From an uncultured Clostridia bacterium (GTDB lineage Bacteria > Bacillota > Clostridia > Oscillospirales > Acutalibacteraceae), in NCBI GenBank assembly GCA_946186665.1, contig CAMHOE010000019.1, forward strand, positions 1 through 44,246: 44,246 bases of DNA, in the 5' to 3' direction. Position numbers and translations under genes: made by a program. The first letter of the stretch is position 1. Every line of letters begins with the position of its first letter. The notes below the pieces were generated by a model, which ran no database searches, was not told the DNA's origin, and saw only the letters and a program-made list of their open reading frames with translations. This document shows, piece by piece, positions 39,793-44,246 of the stretch.

Positions 39793-40464
39793 ATGGAAAT
39801 AGTAAAAGTAATACTAACTGCACTGTTGTCTGCGGCTGTGCTGTTTATTATAGCAAAGGCGATAGGACATAAGCAGATATCACAGTTGGATTTTTTTGAT
39901 TATATCGCCGGAATAACAATGGGCTCTATCGCAGCAGAGCTTGCAACCGAACTGGAAACACCGTGGAAACCATTAGCGGCATTAATGATTTATGGAGCAA
40001 TTGCAGCACTGCTTAGTATTGTAACAAGCAAATTTCCCAGAACCAGAAAGTATATCAACGGTACGCCGACGATAATTATGAATGACGGAAAGCTGTACAG
40101 AAGCAATATGAAAAAGGCAAAGTTAGAATTGAGTGAATTTATGATGATGTGCAGACAGGAAGGGTATTTCAATATTGATGATATCCAGACAGCGATTTTT
40201 GAATGTAACGGCAAGCTGACTATTCTGCCCAAAAGCGATAAGCGGCCTATAAATCCGTCAGACGTAAAGCTTCCGATGAAACCCGAATGTATAGGTACAG
40301 AGCTGATAATGGACGGCAGAGTACTTGGAGAAAACCTGAAGCGAATGGGTTTGGACGACAGCTGGCTCAAAAAGCAGCTGAAAAAACAGGGCTTTCATTC
40401 TGCAAGAGAAGTATTTCTTGGTATCTGCGGAGATAACAACGAACTGTCACTATATGGTATATAG
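39793..40464 (+). CDS. DUF421 (YetF/YcaP-type) membrane protein
   Basis: A 223-residue protein with an N-terminal membrane part (about three helices up to residue 80) and a C-terminal cytoplasmic alpha/beta domain. The family core is well kept: FDYIAGITMGSIAAELATE, NGTPTIIMNDGKLYRSNMKK, LSEFMMMCRQEGYFNIDDIQ and the linker GKLTILPKSDKRPINPSD. GGAGAG precedes ATG 39793. The family is widespread in Bacillota; in Bacillus several members are linked to spores, and overall function is unclear. It stands alone between a terminator upstream and the converging glnS gene. Confidence 0.9.
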   Translation: MEIVKVILTALLSAAVLFIIAKAIGHKQISQLDFFDYIAGITMGSIAAELATELETPWKPLAALMIYGAIAALLSIVTSKFPRTRKYINGTPTIIMNDGKLYRSNMKKAKLELSEFMMMCRQEGYFNIDDIQTAIFECNGKLTILPKSDKRPINPSDVKLPMKPECIGTELIMDGRVLGENLKRMGLDDSWLKKQLKKQGFHSAREVFLGICGDNNELSLYGI

Positions 40465-40472
40465 AGAAAAAA

Positions 40473-40519
40473 TATTCCCTGACAAGAAATGCTGTCTTAA
40501 ACATTCTTATCAGGGAATA
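40473..40519. terminator. terminator between DUF421 and glnS genes
   Basis: Stem TATTCCCTGA (40473-40482) with TCAGGGAATA (40510-40519), extended by AAGAA/TTCTT. An A-run on the plus side gives a T-run for the minus-strand glnS transcript; the plus side is weaker. Confidence 0.78.
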
Positions 40520-40534
40520 ATAACAAGTTGATTT

Positions 40535-42241
40535 TTACTTTTTCTTTTTGTAGCCATCCTTCAGGGATACGCAGCGGTTAAAGACTAAGTGTTCAGGTGT
40601 GCTGTCCTTGTCCGTACAGAAATAGCCAAGACGCATGAACTGATAGCTGACAGGTGCGCCGTTATCAGCGGCAGAAGCATTATCTGAAACCGAACGTTCT
40701 GCTTTGCAGTTGTGAAGTACTGTCAGACTGTTGGGGTTTATATGGTCAAGGAAATTTTTGTCTCCGGTATCGGGTTCAGGATCGTCAAAGAGGTTTTCAT
40801 ACAGGCGGACTTCACAGTCAACGTAGTTTTCTGCATCTACCCAGTGAATGGTTCCTCTTACTTTTCTGCCATCGGGAGTATCTCCGCCTCTTGTTTCCGG
40901 ATCATACTCAGCATAGACCTCAGTGATATTGCCCTGATCATCTTTTTTGCATCCTGTGCATTTAACGATATATGCGGATTTAAGGCGGACCTCATTGCCG
41001 GGATAAAGTCTGTTATAACCCTTTATCTTTTCTTCAATAAAGTCCTCAGACTCAATATAACATTCACGAGAAAATGTTATAGTACGTGTACCATCCTCAG
41101 GACGGTTGGGATTATTCTCTATCTGGAAGCTTTCGCTTTTGCCCTCAGGATAGTTGGTTATCACAAGCTTTACAGGATGTAAAACTACCATAGCGCGGGC
41201 AGCGTTTTCGTTAAGGTCTTCACGCAGACAATGCTCCAAAAAGCCGTAGTCTACTACACTGTTTGTTTTCGCAACACCTATACGCTCACAGAAATTGCGG
41301 ATAGATGCAGGAGTATATCCACGGCGTCTCAGACCGCAGAGAGTCGGCATACGGGGATCGTCCCAACCGTTTACATAGTTTTCTTCCACAAGCTGTCTGA
41401 GCTTTCTTTTGCTCATTACGGTATTGTTAATGCCAAGTCTTGCAAACTCTATCTGGCGAGGAACGCTTGGAACTGAGGTGTTTTTTATAACCCAGTCATA
41501 CAGCGGTCTGTGATCCTCAAACTCCAGTGTACAAAGAGAGTGAGTTATTCCCTCTATAGCATCCTCCAATGGATGTGCAAAGTCATACATGGGGTAGATA
41601 CACCATTTATCCCCCGTGCGGTGATGATGAAGCCTGTTTATTCTGTATATAACAGGATCACGCATATTGAAGTTGCCGCTTGCAAGATCTATCTTTGCTC
41701 TCAGAGTCATCTTGCCGTCCTCAAACTCGCCGTTTTTCATGCGTTCAAACAGGTCAAGGCTTTCCTCGATGGGTCTGTCACGATAAGGACTTACAGCCGG
41801 ATTTGTAAGGTCGCCTCTGTTTTCTCTCATCTGCTCAGGTGAAAGCTCACAAACATAAGCAAGTCCTTTTTTGATAAGCTCCACAGCATAGTCATACATC
41901 CTGTCGAAATATTCGGATGCAAAATAAAATCTGTCATCCCACTTGAAGCCCAGCCATGCAATATCTTCTTTTATAGCATCTACGTACTCAACATCCTCTT
42001 TTGTAGGATTAGTGTCATCCATACGGAGATTACACAAGCCGCCGAATTTTTCTGCCATACCAAAATCCACACAGATAGCCTTAGCGTGTCCGATATGAAG
42101 ATAACCATTCGGCTCCGGAGGAAATCTTGTATGTACGGTTTTGCCCTCATACATACCTCCCTCTGCGATATCCTCCTTGATAAAATCAAAAATAAAGTTA
42201 CCTGCGGCAAGCTCCGCAGTACTGTTCATCTCATCTGACAT
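40535..42241 (-). CDS. glnS: glutaminyl-tRNA synthetase
   Basis: Class Ic synthetase charging tRNA-Gln directly. 568 residues. HIGH motif in [18 protein letters not shown], then [16 protein letters not shown], and the second signature in [10 protein letters not shown]; the C-terminal half is the two-barrel anticodon domain, ending in a Lys-rich tail. The pattern [20 protein letters not shown] distinguishes GlnRS from GluRS. GGAGG lies seven bases before ATG 42241. It is 41 bases downstream of gltX on the same strand, so the two are probably co-transcribed. Presence of GlnRS means transamidation of Glu-tRNA(Gln) is not essential for glutamine decoding. Confidence 0.95.
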   Translation of the reverse strand: MSDEMNSTAELAAGNFIFDFIKEDIAEGGMYEGKTVHTRFPPEPNGYLHIGHAKAICVDFGMAEKFGGLCNLRMDDTNPTKEDVEYVDAIKEDIAWLGFKWDDRFYFASEYFDRMYDYAVELIKKGLAYVCELSPEQMRENRGDLTNPAVSPYRDRPIEESLDLFERMKNGEFEDGKMTLRAKIDLASGNFNMRDPVIYRINRLHHHRTGDKWCIYPMYDFAHPLEDAIEGITHSLCTLEFEDHRPLYDWVIKNTSVPSVPRQIEFARLGINNTVMSKRKLRQLVEENYVNGWDDPRMPTLCGLRRRGYTPASIRNFCERIGVAKTNSVVDYGFLEHCLREDLNENAARAMVVLHPVKLVITNYPEGKSESFQIENNPNRPEDGTRTITFSRECYIESEDFIEEKIKGYNRLYPGNEVRLKSAYIVKCTGCKKDDQGNITEVYAEYDPETRGGDTPDGRKVRGTIHWVDAENYVDCEVRLYENLFDDPEPDTGDKNFLDHINPNSLTVLHNCKAERSVSDNASAADNGAPVSYQFMRLGYFCTDKDSTPEHLVFNRCVSLKDGYKKKK

Positions 42242-42282
42242 TTCTTTTCCTCCTGAAAACTTTTTCGGTCATGTGCGCTGCA

Positions 42283-43740
42283 TCAGTTCAGCTTGTCAAG
42301 TCCCTTGTGCAATCTGTCGAGAGCTTCCTCTCTTCCCAGAATATCAAGTATTTCTACAGCTCCGCCGGGTGTTACGGTCATACCGGAGGCGGCTATTCTT
42401 ACAGGCCACATAACAGTGCCGTTCTTGACACCAAGCTCTGCTGCAAGGTCAATAAGACAATCGTGTATTGTATCATGGTTCCACTCTGTAAGAGCTTCAA
42501 GCGCTTCAATAGCAGCCTTGAGCATTACAGGTGAGTTCTCGAGATTTGTCTTGCTTTTTTTATTGACAAACAGCTCCTTGTCATATTCGGGCTGTGTTTC
42601 AAAGAATTCTATTTTTTCAGGTATCTGAGTAAGCCTTGTGGTTCTCTGCTGTAAAATCGAAGCAAGCTTTACAAAGTCAAGCTCCTTGCTTTTTATTGCC
42701 TTTTTGAAATACGGCATAGACACCTCAGCGAATTTTTCCACAGGCATAGCCTTGATATATTCGCCGTTGAACCATTCAAGCTTGTCATAATCGAACACAG
42801 CAGGGGATTTGCTTATACCGTCTATGGAGAACACCTTTACCAGCTCCTCCAAAGTAAACATTTCAGTGTTATCCTTCGGTGCCCATCCCAGAAGGGCAAT
42901 ATAGTTGATTATTGCTTCAGGGAGAAAACCTCCGTTTACCAGATCTTCAAAGCTTGTAGCACCATGACGTTTTGAAAGCTTGGATATTGAACCGTCATCA
43001 TTCTTTCCCATGATAAGCGGAAGATGAATATATGTTGGTATTTCCCAGCCAAAGGCTTCATAAAGAAGGTTGTATTTGGGTGTAGAGGACAAATATTCGC
43101 TGCCCCTTACGACATGGGTTATATTCATGGTGTGGTCGTCTATTACGTTTGCAAAATTGTATGTAGGATAACCGTCCGCCTTTATGAGTATCTGATCCTG
43201 AAGCTCGCTGTTCTCAACCGTTATCGTACCGAAAACAGCATCGTTAAATGTTGTAGAGCCTTCAAGCGGCATTTTCTGACGGATAACATACGGTACACCG
43301 TCCGCAAGCTTTTTGTCTATTTCCTCCTGTGGCAGGTCACGGCAATGACGATCGTAGCCTGCGCCCGGCTCATCGGAGTTTTCTCTGAGCATATCAAGTC
43401 TTTCCTTTGTACAGAAGCAATAGTAAGCCTTGCCGTCCTTGACAAGCTGTTCCGCATAGGGCTTGTACATTTCCTTGCGCTCGCTCTGCACATACGGACC
43501 GTACTCTCCGCCGACATCCGGACCTTCATCGTGCTTCAGTCCTGCCTTGCTCAGGGTATTGTAAATGATATCAACAGCCTCATCTACTTTTCTTTCCTGA
43601 TCTGTATCTTCTATTCTCAGTACAAATGTACCGTCAAGAGATTTTGCTATCAGGTATTCATACAGTGCCGTACGCAGGTTGCCAACGTGCATAAAACCTG
43701 TAGGACTCGGAGCAAATCTTGTTCTGACTTTTTCTGACAT
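42283..43740 (-). CDS. gltX: glutamyl-tRNA synthetase
   Basis: Class Ic synthetase charging tRNA-Glu. About 485 residues. The first signature is RFAPSPTGFMHVGNLRTALYEY, the second SISKLSKRHGATSFEDL, with RIEDTDQERKVDEAVDIIYN typical of GluRS. The C-terminal helical anticodon-binding domain is present. The start is either ATG 43740 or ATG 43746, two codons apart; AAAGGATGG upstream favours neither clearly, 43740 having the better spacing. The promoter is just upstream and glnS follows. The zinc-binding CYCx cysteines are partly recognisable (YYCFCTK, GYDRHCRD). Confidence 0.95.
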   Translation of the reverse strand: MSEKVRTRFAPSPTGFMHVGNLRTALYEYLIAKSLDGTFVLRIEDTDQERKVDEAVDIIYNTLSKAGLKHDEGPDVGGEYGPYVQSERKEMYKPYAEQLVKDGKAYYCFCTKERLDMLRENSDEPGAGYDRHCRDLPQEEIDKKLADGVPYVIRQKMPLEGSTTFNDAVFGTITVENSELQDQILIKADGYPTYNFANVIDDHTMNITHVVRGSEYLSSTPKYNLLYEAFGWEIPTYIHLPLIMGKNDDGSISKLSKRHGATSFEDLVNGGFLPEAIINYIALLGWAPKDNTEMFTLEELVKVFSIDGISKSPAVFDYDKLEWFNGEYIKAMPVEKFAEVSMPYFKKAIKSKELDFVKLASILQQRTTRLTQIPEKIEFFETQPEYDKELFVNKKSKTNLENSPVMLKAAIEALEALTEWNHDTIHDCLIDLAAELGVKNGTVMWPVRIAASGMTVTPGGAVEILDILGREEALDRLHKGLDKLN

Positions 43741-43791
43741 TTTCATTCCATCCTTTACACAGCTTATTAAAGCTTTATCGCTATTCTTTTA

Positions 43792-43819
43792 ATTATACCA
43801 AATAAAAAAATTAATTCAA
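43792..43819 (-). promoter_or_regulatory. promoter of gltX-glnS
   Basis: On the minus strand TTGAAT (43814-43819) and perfect TATAAT (43792-43797) with a 16-base spacer. No T-box leader is visible in the short untranslated region. Confidence 0.7.
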
Positions 43820-44020
43820 CCACAAATAAGCAAAAAAACAAATTCAGGAATTATTTTTTGCTCTCATCTTGTCCGGACTGTTAAATGTAAAAGAAAAAGT
43901 AAATATGGGCTGTATGAAGTATGCTTATGCAAATTATAGTAATTGTCAAATTCAAATTTCCGATAAATTTTAAAATATGGAATGTAGAAAATTATTTACT
44001 AAATTTATTTTTTAAAACCC
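43820..44020. other. AT-rich intergenic stretch
   Basis: About 200 bases, very AT-rich, between the divergent gltX promoter and the tRNA operon promoter. No gene, repeat or structured element was seen. Confidence 0.6.
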
Positions 44021-44049
44021 TTGACAAATACAGTATCTTATGATATCAT
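44021..44049 (+). promoter_or_regulatory. promoter of the tRNA operon
   Basis: Perfect TTGACA (44021-44026) and TATCAT (44044-44049), 17-base spacer, about 37 bases before tRNA-Asp. Confidence 0.85.
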
Positions 44050-44086
44050 AATAAACGCAGTCGACAATGATTGCGTTGCCTAATAT

Positions 44087-44163
44087 GGTCCGGTAGTTCA
44101 GCTGGTTAGAACGCTAGCCTGTCACGCTAGAGGTCGACGGTTCGATCCCGTTCCGGATCGCCA
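44087..44163 (+). tRNA. tRNA-Asp(GTC)
   Basis: 77 bases including an encoded CCA. Acceptor GGTCCGG/CCGGATC (one G-U), D arm GTTCAGCTGGTTAGAAC, anticodon stem CTAGC/GCTAG with loop CTGTCAC (anticodon GTC), T arm with GGTTCGATCCC, discriminator G. Confidence 0.96.
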
Positions 44164-44167
44164 CTTT

Positions 44168-44190
44168 TGAACTCTCTTTTTGAGAGTTCA
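44168..44190. other. hairpin between tRNA-Asp and tRNA-Thr
   Basis: A 9-bp perfect stem TGAACTCTC/GAGAGTTCA with a T-rich five-base loop in the spacer; likely a processing or partial termination site. Confidence 0.5.
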
Positions 44191-44198
44191 ATTTCTAT

Positions 44199-44246
44199 GC
44201 TGGTATAGCTCAGTCGGCAGAGCGCATCCTTGGTAAGGATGAGGTC
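44199..44246 (+). tRNA. tRNA-Thr(GGT), cut by window end
   Basis: First 48 bases of a tRNA: acceptor 5' strand GCTGGTA, D arm AGCTCAGTCGGCAGAGC, anticodon stem CATCC/GGATG with loop TTGGTAA (anticodon GGT). The variable, T and 3' acceptor parts lie outside. Confidence 0.9.

Overview
The window looks like a chromosomal segment of a low-to-moderate GC Gram-positive anaerobe of the class Clostridia, most likely Ruminococcus or a close Oscillospiraceae relative. The evidence is strong AGGAGG-type ribosome binding sites, frequent TTG starts, a DapL-type lysine pathway, a glnA gene followed by an ANTAR regulator, rubredoxin, HD-GYP and BspA-type LRR proteins, many small lipoproteins, and families of GC-rich dispersed repeats. 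The genus is an inference. No phage, transposase, integrase or CRISPR array is visible.

Region 1 (1-9.3 kb) is mostly on the minus strand: a membrane HD-GYP c-di-GMP phosphodiesterase, citrate synthase, a TIGR01212-type radical SAM protein, a 52-residue rubredoxin, a C39-type lipoprotein peptidase, and a membrane protein behind a 13-repeat LRR lipoprotein that diverges from a small XRE regulator.

Region 2 (9.4-24 kb) is the metabolic core. tRNA-Leu(GAG) diverges from dapL. Then come a MacB-like ABC transporter, glnA with an ANTAR protein that has a degenerate receiver, and a tightly coupled operon carA - carB::dapF - pyrG. CarB and DapF are one continuous 1347-codon frame, joining carbamoyl-phosphate synthesis to the last step of meso-diaminopimelate synthesis. 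dapL, 7 kb upstream, makes the LL-DAP that the DapF part would use. glnA, carA, carB and pyrG all handle glutamine nitrogen.

Region 3 (24-28.6 kb) is a minus-strand recD2-comF-mreB group, then a 0.7-kb non-coding stretch holding a composite repeat that matches, in inverted orientation, one upstream of the ABC transporter.

Region 4 (28.6-35.7 kb) is the least explained part: a LytTR/DUF3021 pair, a Ser/Lys-repeat lipoprotein, a zinc-ribbon protein, and behind one strong promoter a plus-strand cluster made of a zinc-ribbon protein, a Tyr/Gln/Asn pentapeptide-repeat (prion-like) protein, a large protein of unknown function, a lipoprotein and a coiled-coil/acidic-tail protein.

Region 5 (35.7-44.2 kb) has a membrane-anchored cyclophilin, a CDF metal transporter, tRNA-Ser(CGA), a FkbM methyltransferase, a tiny DUF6774-like protein, a DUF421 protein, the gltX-glnS operon, and the start of a tRNA operon (Asp, then Thr cut by the window end).

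All calls come from reading the sequence by eye; family names rest on motif recognition and no database search was run.
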